From NCBI GenBank assembly GCA_964647255.1, contig CAZYGI010000007.1:1-64000 (forward strand): a DNA stretch of 64,000 nucleotides, given 5' to 3'. Within the stretch, counting starts at the first letter, position 1; every line of letters starts with the position of its first letter. Shown here piece after piece: positions 16,335 through 25,837 of this stretch. Under the pieces are notes generated by a model. That model ran no database searches. It had not been told where the DNA came from and saw nothing but the letters and a program-made list of their open reading frames with translations. Both the position numbers and the translations under genes were made by a program. This DNA comes from CAWJEL01 sp964647255. Lineage in GTDB: Bacteria > Chloroflexota > Anaerolineae > CG2-30-64-16.

Positions 16335-17435
16335 TCACGCTGCCGCGCCGTCTTCAACGACGCGTTGAGCAGAGCGCTGGTCCAAGACGATCTTCTGCAG
16401 CGCCTCCAGAATCTCATCCGGCAGCGGTATCACGCCGCCCATGCGGCCATAGAAGGCCACCGGGCAGCGCCCTTCGACCGCCAGGCGGACATCCTCCAAC
16501 ATCTGGCCCGCGCTCATTTCACTGACCAGGATGCCCCGCTTGCCGGCAGAAAGCTCGCGGAGTCGGGGCGCCGGGTAGGGCCATAACGTGATCGGGCGGA
16601 AGAGGCCGACCTTGATCCCCTCAGCCCGCGCCTCGCGCAGCACCGTCTTGCACGTGCGCCCAACGCTCCCATAGGCCACCAGGAGATACTCGGCATCCGC
16701 GGTCTCGATCTCCTCCCAGCGTTGCTCGGCCGCGCCAATCTGTTCGAGTTTAGCTTGCAACCGATGGTTCAAATCCTCAAGCTGGTCCTCTTTCAGGAAC
16801 AGAGAAGTGACAATCCGCTTCTCGCGACCTTGGGCCCCGCGGACGGCGAAATCGCCCCGCTGCGCCTCGGTCAGCGGCCCGCGCATGGGCGGCATGGTCG
16901 CCGGTTCCATCATCTGCCCGATCGAGCCGTCTGCGGCCAGGATGACCACCGTGCGGTACTTCTCGGCCAACGGGAACGCCTCGTACATCAGATCCACCGC
17001 TTCCTGCACCGATCCCGGGGCCAGCACGATCGGATGAAAATCACCGTGTCCGGCGGAGCGGGTCATCTGAAAGTAATCGGACTGGCTGGGTTGGATGTTG
17101 CCCAGGCCGGGGCCGCCGCGCATGACATCCACCAGGACGGCGGGGACCTCAGAAGCGGCGATGTAGGACAAGCCCTCCTGCATCAAGCTGATGCCGGGGC
17201 TGGAGGACGAGCTCATGGCCCGGGCGCCGCCGCACGCCGCACCATACACCATGTTGATGGATGCGACTTCGCTCTCGGCCTGCAGGAAAGTGCGGCCGAG
17301 TTCCGGCATGCGCCAGGACATGTACTCGAGGAGTTCTGTCTGTGGGGTGATGGGGTAACCGAAAAAGGCTTCTACCCCGCCGCGCACTGCGGCCTCTGCA
17401 ATGGCTTCATTGCCCTTCCAGAGTTCTCGTGACAT
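16335..17435 (-). CDS. vorB: 2-oxoacid:ferredoxin oxidoreductase, alpha subunit (VorB-like)
   Basis: 366-residue alpha subunit. It starts MSRELWKGNEAIAEAAVRGG and has FFGYPITPQTELLEYMS, QAESEVASINMVYGAA, SSSSPGISLMQEGLSYI and RGGPGLGNIQPSQSDYFQ, closely resembling the VorB subunit of 2-oxoisovalerate (3-methyl-2-oxobutanoate) ferredoxin reductases, though KorA of 2-oxoglutarate enzymes is similar. The C-terminal transketolase-like domain runs LLVAYGSVGRTCKTVLREA to the end. The 264-bp spacer upstream to the ferredoxin gene is largely a MITE. Branched-chain substrate is my preference; confirmation would need phylogeny or assay. Confidence 0.9.
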   Translation of the reverse strand: MSRELWKGNEAIAEAAVRGGVEAFFGYPITPQTELLEYMSWRMPELGRTFLQAESEVASINMVYGAACGGARAMSSSSSPGISLMQEGLSYIAASEVPAVLVDVMRGGPGLGNIQPSQSDYFQMTRSAGHGDFHPIVLAPGSVQEAVDLMYEAFPLAEKYRTVVILAADGSIGQMMEPATMPPMRGPLTEAQRGDFAVRGAQGREKRIVTSLFLKEDQLEDLNHRLQAKLEQIGAAEQRWEEIETADAEYLLVAYGSVGRTCKTVLREARAEGIKVGLFRPITLWPYPAPRLRELSAGKRGILVSEMSAGQMLEDVRLAVEGRCPVAFYGRMGGVIPLPDEILEALQKIVLDQRSAQRVVEDGAAA

Positions 17436-17582
17436 GGTGATCTCCTGAGATCAGTTGCTGGGAGGCCATAAGAGTTCAGATTATCATCTGGACCAGAGGC
17501 TTTGGCCGGTTGCGCTTATAGCCCAGAGAAACCGGCTTAAGCCTCCATTCCGGGTCTCGCCCCCTGCATCGGGCCCTCGTCT

Positions 17583-17703
17583 CTAGTACCTCGCCACCAA
17601 GAATTTGAAGGGTCGTAGTGGCGACTTTAGTCACTTTTTGGTCGGCGACGAACGACTGAAGTCGTTACTACTATCCATCAAGACCAACGTGGCGAGGTGC
17701 TAG
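17583..17703. mobile_element. Putative 121-bp MITE with CTAG ends, donating a stop codon
   Basis: Terminal inverted repeats CTAGTACCTCGCCAC (17583-17597) and its complement with one mismatch (17689-17703). The core is an imperfect cruciform: GTAGTGGCGACTTTAGTC against GACTGAAGTCGTTACTAC. The right terminus contains the TAG stop codon of the ferredoxin gene (complement of 17700-17702). Same length class and same CTAGTAC start as the element at 2438-2559. Confidence 0.72.
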
Positions 17704-17948
17704 CTTCCAGCAGGGATTGCTCGCTTTGGGTCATACCGGTAGACGGTGAGGACCACATCCGGACAAATCAACGTGCAGAGGGCGCAGCCTGTACATTTGC
17801 CGTTGGGATCCACCAGTTCGACCGGCCGGTAACCGCGCGCATTGAACCGCTCGCGGCTCATGATCAAGACATTCTGGGGACAGATCGTGGTGCAGAGCTC
17901 GCACCCCTTGCACCGATCAACTTCGACAACAACGGTGCCTCTCGCCAT
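17700..17948 (-). CDS. 2x[4Fe-4S] ferredoxin subunit of the oxidoreductase (delta-like)
   Basis: 82-residue ferredoxin-type electron-transfer subunit. Two cluster motifs are complete: CKGCELCTTICP and CTGCALCTLICP. It would pass electrons from the TPP subunits to soluble ferredoxin. It is the first oxidoreductase subunit in transcription order, 61 bases after the radical SAM gene. Its last residues and stop codon are supplied by the MITE end, so the native C-terminus may have differed by a few residues. Confidence 0.93.
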   Translation of the reverse strand: MARGTVVVEVDRCKGCELCTTICPQNVLIMSRERFNARGYRPVELVDPNGKCTGCALCTLICPDVVLTVYRYDPKRAIPAGS

Positions 17949-18009
17949 GGGCTGTCACCTCCTGGAGACAGAGATTTCAGTGTTGGAGAAACGGATCCCT
18001 GCGCTGCCC

Positions 18010-19791
18010 TTATGCCGGCTCCGACTGCAAGCGGCGGAAGGGTTTCGCTAGGCGGCGCCCCAGCACTTGAGCGGTATCTTGAATCAACATCTGCGCCACT
18101 GTGCCGTAGTTCAGCCTCGGGCCGGCCACGTCCAGATTGAGCTCCCGCTTGTCGCACACGGTGGACATGTTCGTCTGCTCGATCTCAGGCCGGAGCCGGA
18201 TCATCTCGCGCTGGAAGGTTTCGGGCGAAGCATGCATCACCAGCTCATCAATCTCCTGGATCAACACCCGGGCCCGATCAATGCGCCGCTCCGTGGCCTC
18301 GGCCTGCGCCGCGGGGACCAGCCCATAGTCGGCCTTGATACGATTCAGCCGCTGGCCCGCGATGTAGGTAACGTCCACAAGCTGGTGCCGGCTCATCCAG
18401 CGTGTTTCATAGTTGAGCACATATTTCCAGCTCGGCGCGACCAACAGCCGGCGGTGCTCTTCCAGCGTGTGCGCGAACAACCGGTAGCCGTGCTCCTCCG
18501 GCTGTTCAAAGCCGCGCGAGCCTGGGTCCAGGAACGGCGCCAGCGGCGAGATGAACGGCGCCAACCGGCCATCCCGACCGAAGCGGCGCAGCAGAGCCTC
18601 ACAGTAATCAATCGTGCCAAGCACCGACTCGGCGGTTTGCTGCGGCAGGCCCGACATGAAGAAGACGTCCAGGCGCCGGGCGCCGGCCTCCAGGGCAGCG
18701 GCGATCGTTTGCTCCATCGGCTCATTGCCGTAGGACTTACCGAAAGCGCGCCGCACAACCGGATCGTGGCTCTCCAACGACACTTCCAACGTGAAGTTCG
18801 GCAGTGCGCTCGCCATCGCTTGCAGGAATTCACGCGACGCCGGGGAAAACAGCTCCGTAATCACAGGGCCCTTGAAGCCCCGGATGGCGTCAAAGAAACG
18901 TTGGGCATACCCGCGGCCGGCCTGGCGAAGATCGCCCAGGATGAACACCGGCCCGCGGCTCATGCTGGCGATGCGCTGGACATCCGCAGCCAGCCGCTCC
19001 GGGCTGCGGAAGGCGGGCTTCTCCCGACCGTGCATCTGCTTGAACGCCGCCGCCGATCCGCCACAAATCACACAACTCTGCGTGCACCCCCGACAGCTCA
19101 ACGCGGCCATGATCGGATAATCCAGCCAGTCCTTGAACGGGACATAGCTTCTCATGTCCATTTCACGCGCCGCGGCCCGCACGACGTAGCGGTAATCCAA
19201 CATGACGTGATCCAGCGTCTCCGGCCGGTAGGTCTGCGGATTGACGTGCACAACGCCGGTGCGATCCTTCCAGGTCAGGTTCGGCACCTGGGCCAGCGTC
19301 CCGGCGGACTTGCCGCCCGACAACACGGCCATCAACTGGCGCAACGGTTCCTCAGCCGAGTCGCCCCGGATGACAAAGTCCACGAAAGGATAGCGGATCA
19401 GCTCCTCGTGGAAATAGGTCGCGGAGAAGCCGCCGAAGATCACCGGCGTGTCCGGATGGTTCTGCTTCACCATCTCAGCGACCGCCAGCGCACCGTGGGC
19501 GTGTGGCAGCCAGTGCAGGTCAATGCCGAACGCCGTCGGGTTGACCGCCTTGACCAAAGCCTCAGGATCAAACGTCTCGTCGTTCAACATCCGCACCGCA
19601 AGGTTGAGAATGCGAACTCGGAAGCCGTGGCGCTCCAGGTATTCGGCCATCGTGGTGAACCCGATGGGGTACATTTCAAATACCGGCGTGGAAGGCACCA
19701 GATCGCTGACGGGGCCGTACAGAATGGAGTGTTTACGAAAGTCGTACACGCTAGGTGCGTGCAGAAAAACCAAATCAGCTCGACTAAACAT
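18010..19791 (-). CDS. B12-binding/radical SAM protein (Ta0216-like)
   Basis: 593 residues. The N-terminal cobalamin-binding-like domain holds DLHWLPHAHG (residues 91-100, compare DxHxxG) and PVIFGGFSATYF. The radical SAM core begins at C233 in SCRGCTQSCVICGG; C236-C240-C243 form the CxxxCxxC cluster motif and C233 is an extra cysteine. Later come SLESHDPVVRRAFGKSY and FMSGLPQQTAES, typical of the B12/radical SAM superfamily and closest to what I know as the Ta0216 family. The C-terminal 180 residues are helical and family-specific. Substrate is unknown. It sits between a CBS gene and the oxidoreductase subunits, a link worth testing. Start MFSRADL is preferred; no strong ribosome site is seen. 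Confidence 0.82.
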   Translation of the reverse strand: MFSRADLVFLHAPSVYDFRKHSILYGPVSDLVPSTPVFEMYPIGFTTMAEYLERHGFRVRILNLAVRMLNDETFDPEALVKAVNPTAFGIDLHWLPHAHGALAVAEMVKQNHPDTPVIFGGFSATYFHEELIRYPFVDFVIRGDSAEEPLRQLMAVLSGGKSAGTLAQVPNLTWKDRTGVVHVNPQTYRPETLDHVMLDYRYVVRAAAREMDMRSYVPFKDWLDYPIMAALSCRGCTQSCVICGGSAAAFKQMHGREKPAFRSPERLAADVQRIASMSRGPVFILGDLRQAGRGYAQRFFDAIRGFKGPVITELFSPASREFLQAMASALPNFTLEVSLESHDPVVRRAFGKSYGNEPMEQTIAAALEAGARRLDVFFMSGLPQQTAESVLGTIDYCEALLRRFGRDGRLAPFISPLAPFLDPGSRGFEQPEEHGYRLFAHTLEEHRRLLVAPSWKYVLNYETRWMSRHQLVDVTYIAGQRLNRIKADYGLVPAAQAEATERRIDRARVLIQEIDELVMHASPETFQREMIRLRPEIEQTNMSTVCDKRELNLDVAGPRLNYGTVAQMLIQDTAQVLGRRLAKPFRRLQSEPA

Positions 19792-19874
19792 CTTCACTAA
19801 TTCCCAAGACAAGAAACAGACACCTGCGAGACGTCCTCGCAGGTGTGCTGGTCGGGTGGCTATACAGGCCAGGA

Positions 19875-20312
19875 TCAGGCGGCGATTATCTCGCCCGCAA
19901 GCAACTCGATCAGGAAATCGAGCAGGTCCGTCTCCGTGACGATACCCACCAGTTGGCCGTCCGCGGTGACTGGCAGTCCACCGATCTTGTGATTGCGCAG
20001 CAAACGCGCCGCATCGGCGATGGCCGCAGTTGGCTCGATGGTCAGTGGGTTTGGGGTCATGCAAGAACCCACTTCAATGTGATCCAGGATGAAATTGTCG
20101 TACCACTGTTCGCGCACGACAAAAGGCGAATTCGCTGCGCGGCGCAGGTCCCGATCGGTCAAGATCCCCACCAACCGCCCGCGATCCATCACGGGCAAGC
20201 GCCGGTAGCCGCCTTCACGCATCAGGTTGATCGCGGTCCTGATCGCGTTGCGCGGCGTGACCGTGACCGGGTTGGGCGTCATAATATCTGCTACAACGCG
20301 CTTGGCCCGCAT
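19875..20312 (-). CDS. Tandem CBS-domain protein (copy 2)
   Basis: 145 residues with two CBS domains: VADIMTPNPVTVTPRNAI...VGILTDRDLRRA and SCMTPNPLTIEPTAAIADAA...VGIVTETDLLDFL. First gene of the operon. The start MRAKRVV (ATG 20310-20312) is preferred to an ATG six bases upstream because AAGGGGAGG then sits at correct spacing. Architecture matches the CBS protein at 13100-13546. Likely an adenine-nucleotide sensor for the operon's enzymes, but that is inference. Confidence 0.87.
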   Translation of the reverse strand: MRAKRVVADIMTPNPVTVTPRNAIRTAINLMREGGYRRLPVMDRGRLVGILTDRDLRRAANSPFVVREQWYDNFILDHIEVGSCMTPNPLTIEPTAAIADAARLLRNHKIGGLPVTADGQLVGIVTETDLLDFLIELLAGEIIAA

Positions 20313-20399
20313 GGCCATCCTCCCCTTGCAACGACGTAATCGCCATTTGTCCCGTTGATCCGGGCACGCACTGCGATCCTTTGCCGCACGCACGTGGAT

Positions 20400-20428
20400 A
20401 TTCTAGCACCCTCCGCCCGCGATGTTTA
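20400..20428 (-). promoter_or_regulatory. Candidate promoter of the oxidoreductase operon
   Basis: Minus-strand extended -10 TGCTAGAAT (TAGAAT at 20400-20405) with a 17-bp spacer to a weak -35 TAAACA at about 20423-20428. It is the only good -10 box between the rex terminator and the CBS start. Confidence 0.45.
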
Positions 20429-20484
20429 TGATTACGGTCAGATAGACCTCGCTGTTTTGGCCGACGACAAGCAAAAATCCCACC

Positions 20485-20519
20485 AAAAAAGCCCCGTCCA
20501 CGATTCTCGTGGACGGGGC
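20485..20519 (-). terminator. Rho-independent terminator of rex
   Basis: Minus-strand stem GCCCCGTCCACGA paired with its complement around a GAA loop (20491-20519), followed by TTTTTT (20485-20490). Confidence 0.93.
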
Positions 20520-20547
20520 GACGCGATGACCGGCTCAGGCGAGGCGC

Positions 20548-21171
20548 CTACAGGTAGTACGTCATCCGCTGCAAACCGACAACCGGGTCAATGTACTGCA
20601 CCCGCACGTGCGGCGGCAGGGTGAGCGTGATCGGCGCGTAATTCAAGATCGCCTTGACCCCCGCATCCACCATCGTGCGGGCAACAGCCGGGGCGCCCTC
20701 GGCCGGCGTCGCAATGACGCCAACCTGGATGCCCCGCGCCCGGATCGTCTCGGCCAACCGATCGAGCGGCAGCACCACCAGGCTATCAATCCCCATCGGC
20801 TGGCCGACCTTCGCGGCATCGGTGTCGAAAATCGCGTTGATCACGAACCCTTTCCCTGCGAAACCGTTGTAGTCCGCGATCGCCTTGCCCAGGTTGCCGG
20901 CGCCGACCAACACCACCTCCCACATCCGATTGACCTTGAGAATGGCGCGCAACTGCTCGTGGAGCAGGCTGATGTCGTAGCCGGTGCCCTGCTTGCCAAA
21001 CTCACCAAAATGGGAGAGGTCCTTGCGAATTTGCGCCGATGAGATGCCCAGCCGATCACCCAATTCCTGCGATGAGGTGATCTGGCGTCCTTCGGCGATC
21101 AGAAAGGTGAGCGCCCGCAGATAAACCGGCAGCCGCCCAACGACGATATCGGGAATTGCTCGCTTGACCAT
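20548..21171 (-). CDS. rex: Redox-sensing transcriptional repressor Rex
   Basis: NADH/NAD-responsive repressor of fermentation and respiration genes, 207 residues. N-terminal winged helix (AIPDIVVGRLPVYLRAL, LGISSAQIRKDLSHFGEFGKQGTGY given by its parts ISSAQIRKDLS and FGKQGTGY) and C-terminal Rossmann domain (VVLVGAGNLGKAIADY, FDTDAAKVGQ, NYAPITLTLP). The ATG at 21169-21171 has an AAAGGAG site. Its own upstream region contains two candidate Rex boxes, so autoregulation and control of the divergent Yip1 operon are likely. Confidence 0.96.
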   Translation of the reverse strand: MVKRAIPDIVVGRLPVYLRALTFLIAEGRQITSSQELGDRLGISSAQIRKDLSHFGEFGKQGTGYDISLLHEQLRAILKVNRMWEVVLVGAGNLGKAIADYNGFAGKGFVINAIFDTDAAKVGQPMGIDSLVVLPLDRLAETIRARGIQVGVIATPAEGAPAVARTMVDAGVKAILNYAPITLTLPPHVRVQYIDPVVGLQRMTYYL

Positions 21172-21254
21172 GCTTATCACTCCTTTCCAAGCATCAAACT
21201 TGCGCTTTACTGAGCCACCAGGTGCACAGAGCCTGTCACCGGTTCGTATTTCCT

Positions 21255-21267
21255 TTGTGAAACACAA
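21255..21267. promoter_or_regulatory. Palindromic site TTGTG-AAA-CACAA upstream of rex
   Basis: Perfect 5-bp arms around AAA. It resembles the TTGTGAA half of a Rex operator but is shorter than the 18-bp consensus, so it is a weaker candidate. Confidence 0.4.
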
Positions 21268-21292
21268 TGAGATTCTAGCATGAGTTCCATTA

Positions 21293-21310
21293 TTGTGCAA
21301 CTGTTGACAA
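21293..21310. promoter_or_regulatory. Candidate Rex operator
   Basis: TTGTGCAACTGTTGACAA agrees with the 14 defined positions of the Rex consensus TTGTGAA-N4-TTCACAA at 12. It overlaps the -35 box of the plus-strand promoter (21304-21309) and is 121 bp upstream of rex. Confidence 0.65.
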
Positions 21311-21332
21311 GACGGCTGCGCAGTGCTATGTT
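21304..21332 (+). promoter_or_regulatory. Promoter of the Yip1-exporter operon
   Basis: -35 TTGACA (21304-21309), 17-bp spacer, -10 TATGTT (21327-21332). The first gene starts 42 bp downstream. Confidence 0.75.
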
Positions 21333-21374
21333 AGCTCGCAGTCGCATCAATCTATTTGAAGTGAGGAAACCGCC

Positions 21375-22127
21375 ATGCCTGACGAACGCCCTGTCAAACC
21401 ACGATCTTCTCTAGCGCTCTTAGCCGCGCTGGTGGATCGCCCCAACGTGGCGCTGGCGGACATCCTGGCCCATCCGCGCGGGCGCTGGGTGCTGCCAGGG
21501 CTGTTAGCGATCCTGACGACGATCCTCTCAGCCGTGGTCGCGGCGCCGTATCTGGCGATAGAGGCGCAAACGCAGATGACCGCGGTGCTCAGCAGCCTGC
21601 CGGCGGACCAGGTCGCGCAGATGCCGAGCCAAATCCGCGCCCTGCAAACCCCGCTCGTCATCGGCGCGACCACTGCGGCGACGGGCGTACTGGCGCTGGT
21701 GATCGGCTGGGTGGTCCGGGCAGCGGTGCTCCACTTCGCCGCACTGATCACCGGGGGCGAGAGCGAATTTCGGCGCGTCTTTGCCGCCGTACCGTGGCTG
21801 GGCCTGCCGTTCGTGTTGGAGACAGTGGTGCAGACGCTCTACGTGCTCGTGAAAAAGCAAATGATCGTCAATCAAGGGCTGTCGTATCTGGTCTCCACCG
21901 GCAAGCCGACCGCCGACGCCGGCAACCTGGCCTATGCGGCGCTGAGCGTGCTGACCCTCTTCTGGCTGTGGCACCTGCTGCTGGTGTTCAAGTTGTTCCG
22001 CACCGGGTCAAAGCTGAGCGGCGGGACAGCGTTCACATTGACGCTGGTGTACGCGGCCCTGGGCGTGGGGCTGCGCGCCGCGTTGGCGTTGCTGAGCCGG
22101 CTTGGCATGTCGAACCTGCTGGGCTAA
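21375..22127 (+). CDS. Yip1-family membrane protein
   Basis: 250 residues. A short cytosolic N-terminus with RPNVALADILAHPRGRWVLPG is followed by about five hydrophobic segments (LLAILTTILSAVVAAPYL; ATGVLALVIGWVVRAAVLHFAALI in parts; FWLWHLLLVFKLF; TLVYAALGVGLRAALALL). This matches Yip1/YIF1-type bacterial membrane proteins, whose role is unknown but which often sit beside ABC exporters, as here. ATG preceded by GTGAGG. A Rex box overlaps its promoter. Confidence 0.75.
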   Translation: MPDERPVKPRSSLALLAALVDRPNVALADILAHPRGRWVLPGLLAILTTILSAVVAAPYLAIEAQTQMTAVLSSLPADQVAQMPSQIRALQTPLVIGATTAATGVLALVIGWVVRAAVLHFAALITGGESEFRRVFAAVPWLGLPFVLETVVQTLYVLVKKQMIVNQGLSYLVSTGKPTADAGNLAYAALSVLTLFWLWHLLLVFKLFRTGSKLSGGTAFTLTLVYAALGVGLRAALALLSRLGMSNLLG

Positions 22128-22313
22128 GGCTGGCGGCAACCCAAACTGCGGCCCAAACCGGAATGCACCTGACTTTCCACGATCCGCGATATGTGCGATA
22201 ATAGTAAGCGATTTCGCCTGTACGTCATCTGCGTGAAACCGGCCGCCCTTGTGGGCGTATGAACGTGTGTCATCTCAACGAAAACCGAATGCCGCATCGT
22301 ATCAGCGCGGGGG

Positions 22314-22336
22314 CGCGGGAGCTGCAGTCTCCCGCG
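22314..22336. repeat. Hairpin in the Yip1-HlyD spacer
   Basis: CGCGGGAG (22314-22321), 7-base loop, CTCCCGCG (22329-22336). A GATAAT -10-like sequence lies earlier in the spacer (about 22198), so the exporter genes may have their own promoter. Confidence 0.5.
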
Positions 22337-22376
22337 TTCTCCGCGTCTATACGCTGCTTTAAGGGAGCGTGTCTGA

Positions 22377-23767
22377 ATGCGGAGAGCATTAGTCATCCTC
22401 GGTGTCATCCTACTCGTCGGCGCAGCCAGCTGGTTCGGCTACGACAGATTCGGCAAAGCCAAGGCCGCCGCGGCGCCGGACTATGAAACTTACACGGTTG
22501 CACGGGGCAACATTTCCGCCACGGTGAGCGCCACCGGCTCGATCCTGCCGGAGCGCGAGGCCAATCTCAGCTTCCAGGGCACCGGGACCATTGCCGAAAT
22601 CCGGGCCCAGCTCGGCCAGCAGGTGAAAGCCGGCGACGTGCTGGCGCGCCTCGACACCACCGATCTGAATCTGGCCGTGCACCAGGCCGAGATTGCGGTG
22701 CGGCAGGCGCAGGCGCAATTGAGCCAGTTACAGGACAAGCCGAACTCCGCCGACCTGGCGGCCGCACAGGCAGCGCTCGAAAGCGCCAAGTCTGCCTATG
22801 ATCAGCTGTTGAAAGGCGCTGACAAGGATCAACTGGCCGCGGCGAAGTCGCAAGTCGAGCAGGCCCGCGCCTCGCTGCAACAGGCGCAGGCCGCCTACGA
22901 CAAGGTCAAGGATAACCCTATGATCGGCATGCTGCCCCAATCGCTCCAGCTTCAGCAGGCTACTATCGCCCTGGAAACTGCAGAGGCGAACTACCGGGTC
23001 GCCTCGCGCGGGGCGAACGCCTCGCAGTTGGCCGCGGCCCAGGCGCAGATCGCCCAAGCGACCGCCAGCCTCGATCGCCTGACGCGCGGCCCGTCCGCGG
23101 GGCAGCTTGAAGTCGCCCAGGCCGGCGTTGACCAGGCGCAACTCTCGCTGGAGCAAGCCAAGCGCCGGCTGGAAAACGCTGCGATCACGGCGCCGTGGGA
23201 TGGGATCGTCACGGCGGTGAACATGGTCCAGGGCACCATGGCCTCGCCGAGCATGCCGGCCCTCAAGCTGGCCGACACCAGCCAGTATCACCTGGACGTC
23301 CAGGTGGATGAGCTCGACGTGGCAAACCTGGCCGAGGGCCAGCCGGTGACCATCGAAGTGGATGCGCTGCCGGAGGAAAAGCTGAGCGGCACGGTCGCTC
23401 GAGTAGCGCCGGCCGCGGTCACCACCGCCACCGGCGGCGTCTCGTACAACGTGCGGATCAACATCGCACCGACGGCCAGCGCGCTGCGCTCCGGCATGAG
23501 CGCGACGGCGAACATCATCGCCAGTGCGCGGGATAACGTGCTGTTGATCCCCAACCGCGCGGTGCAGATTCAACGCGACACGAACCAAATGTTTGTGGAA
23601 CGCCTGAGCGGCAATGTGCCCCAGAAGGTCGAGGTGCGCCTGGGGCTGCGCACCGAGCAGGAGAGCGAAGTGCGCGAGGGCCTGGCGGCGGGAGATCAAA
23701 TCATCATCCGCTCGCGCACCAGCTTGCAGAAGCTCCAGCAATCGTTCGGCAGCGGCGGCGGTTTCTA

Positions 23768-23768
<1 letters not shown>
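22377..23768 (+). CDS. Periplasmic-adaptor (HlyD/MacA-like) subunit of an exporter
   Basis: 463 residues: N-terminal membrane anchor (ALVILGVILLVGAASWFGY), lipoyl/biotinyl-like half GTIAEIRAQLGQQVKAGDVLARLD, a long alpha-helical hairpin rich in Ala/Gln (about residues 100-270), then the second lipoyl half AAITAPWDGIVTAVN-like segment, beta-barrel and membrane-proximal domains. It is the adaptor of a tripartite or monoderm MacAB-type system. The start has AGGGAG upstream, and its TAA stop overlaps the ATPase ATG by one base (TAATG). Confidence 0.88.
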
Positions 23769-24529
<761 letters not shown>

Positions 24530-24532
24530 TCT

Positions 24533-25786
24533 ATGGATATTGCTGAACAACTCCGCGTCGCCTTCCGCGCGCTGGCGGTCAACAAGCTGCGGTCGGCGCT
24601 GACAATGCTGGGGATCATCATCGGCGTCGGCGCGGTGATCACCTTGATGTCGGTGGGCCAGGGCGTGCAGAAGCTGGTCACGGATCAGCTTCAAAGCATC
24701 GGCACCAACATCCTTTTTGTGGTGCCCGGCAACCTGCAGGACACCGCCACGCGGCAACGGCGCAGCCTCAACCAACTGACCCTCTCGGACGCCGAAGCGA
24801 TCGCCGATCCGGGAAATGTGCCGGACGTGGCAGCGGTCGCGCCGGAGCTGATCTCATCCGCCGACGTCTCCTACGCCAAGAAGAGCGTGCGCGTCAGCAC
24901 GTCGGGCGTCACTGCGTTGTACGAAACCGTGCGCAACTTCCCGGTAGACGATGGCCGCTTCATCAGCGACGCGGATGTCACGAGCAAGGCGCGCGTCGCG
25001 GTGATCGGCAGCCGCATCGCCGAACGGCTCTACACCGAACAGGGCGCCTATCCCATCGGCGCGAGCATCAAGATCAACAACATCCCGTTCAAGGTGGTGG
25101 GCGTGCTCAAATCGAAGGGCGGCAACGGCGGGCCGGGCGGCAACCAGGACGAGATGGTGATGGTGCCGCTCTCCACCGCGCACGACCGCCTCTTCCCGCG
25201 CTACCACAGCAGCCGCGGCGAGCCGTTGATCTCGGTGATTTACACCCAGGTTGTCGCCGAGGATCGCATGAACGCCGCGAGCGACGAGATCAGCACCCTG
25301 CTGCGCGAGCGGCACGACATCAAATTCCAGGACGAGGATGACTTCACCGTGATCAACCAGCGCGATCTGCTGGCGATCTTCGGGCAGATCACCGGCGCGC
25401 TGACGATCTTCCTGGGGGCAATTGCCGGCATCTCGCTGCTGGTGGGCGGCATCGGCATCATGAACATCATGCTGGTGTCGGTCACAGAGCGGACGCGCGA
25501 GATCGGCCTGCGGAAAGCCGTGGGCGCAAAGCGCGCCGATATCCTCCGGCAGTTCTTGATCGAGTCGGTGGTGCTGTCGCTCATCGGCGGGATCCTGGGC
25601 ATCGTGCTGGGCGCCACCGGCGCGTTCGCCATCACCAAGCTCCAGAGCAGCATTACGGCAATTGTCACGGCGCAGGCCATCGTGTTGGCGACCAGCTTCT
25701 CGGCGGCTGTCGGGCTCTTCTTCGGCATCTATCCGGCGACCCGCGCTGCGCGGCTGAATCCGATCCAGGCGTTGCGGTATGAGTGA
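24533..25786 (+). CDS. ABC transporter permease (MacB/FtsX type)
   Basis: 417 residues: first transmembrane helix within SALTMLGIIIGVGAVITLMSVG, a large extracellular MacB_PCD domain (about residues 45-260), then FLGAIAGISLLVGGIGIMNIMLVSVTERTREIGLRKAVGA in three parts, the conserved FtsX region, and two further helices. Forms the membrane part of the exporter with the two preceding genes. Substrate (lipoprotein, peptide or antimicrobial) cannot be told from sequence. Confidence 0.94.
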   Translation: MDIAEQLRVAFRALAVNKLRSALTMLGIIIGVGAVITLMSVGQGVQKLVTDQLQSIGTNILFVVPGNLQDTATRQRRSLNQLTLSDAEAIADPGNVPDVAAVAPELISSADVSYAKKSVRVSTSGVTALYETVRNFPVDDGRFISDADVTSKARVAVIGSRIAERLYTEQGAYPIGASIKINNIPFKVVGVLKSKGGNGGPGGNQDEMVMVPLSTAHDRLFPRYHSSRGEPLISVIYTQVVAEDRMNAASDEISTLLRERHDIKFQDEDDFTVINQRDLLAIFGQITGALTIFLGAIAGISLLVGGIGIMNIMLVSVTERTREIGLRKAVGAKRADILRQFLIESVVLSLIGGILGIVLGATGAFAITKLQSSITAIVTAQAIVLATSFSAAVGLFFGIYPATRAARLNPIQALRYE

Positions 25787-25837
25787 CGGCAAGGCTTTGC
25801 TCTGGGCCCCGGCGCAACATCCGGCGGAAGGCGACCC

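Noticed and set aside
18067..19800. Long open frame opposite the radical SAM gene
   Set aside because: No recognisable domain; the cysteine motif and B12 region are on the minus strand.
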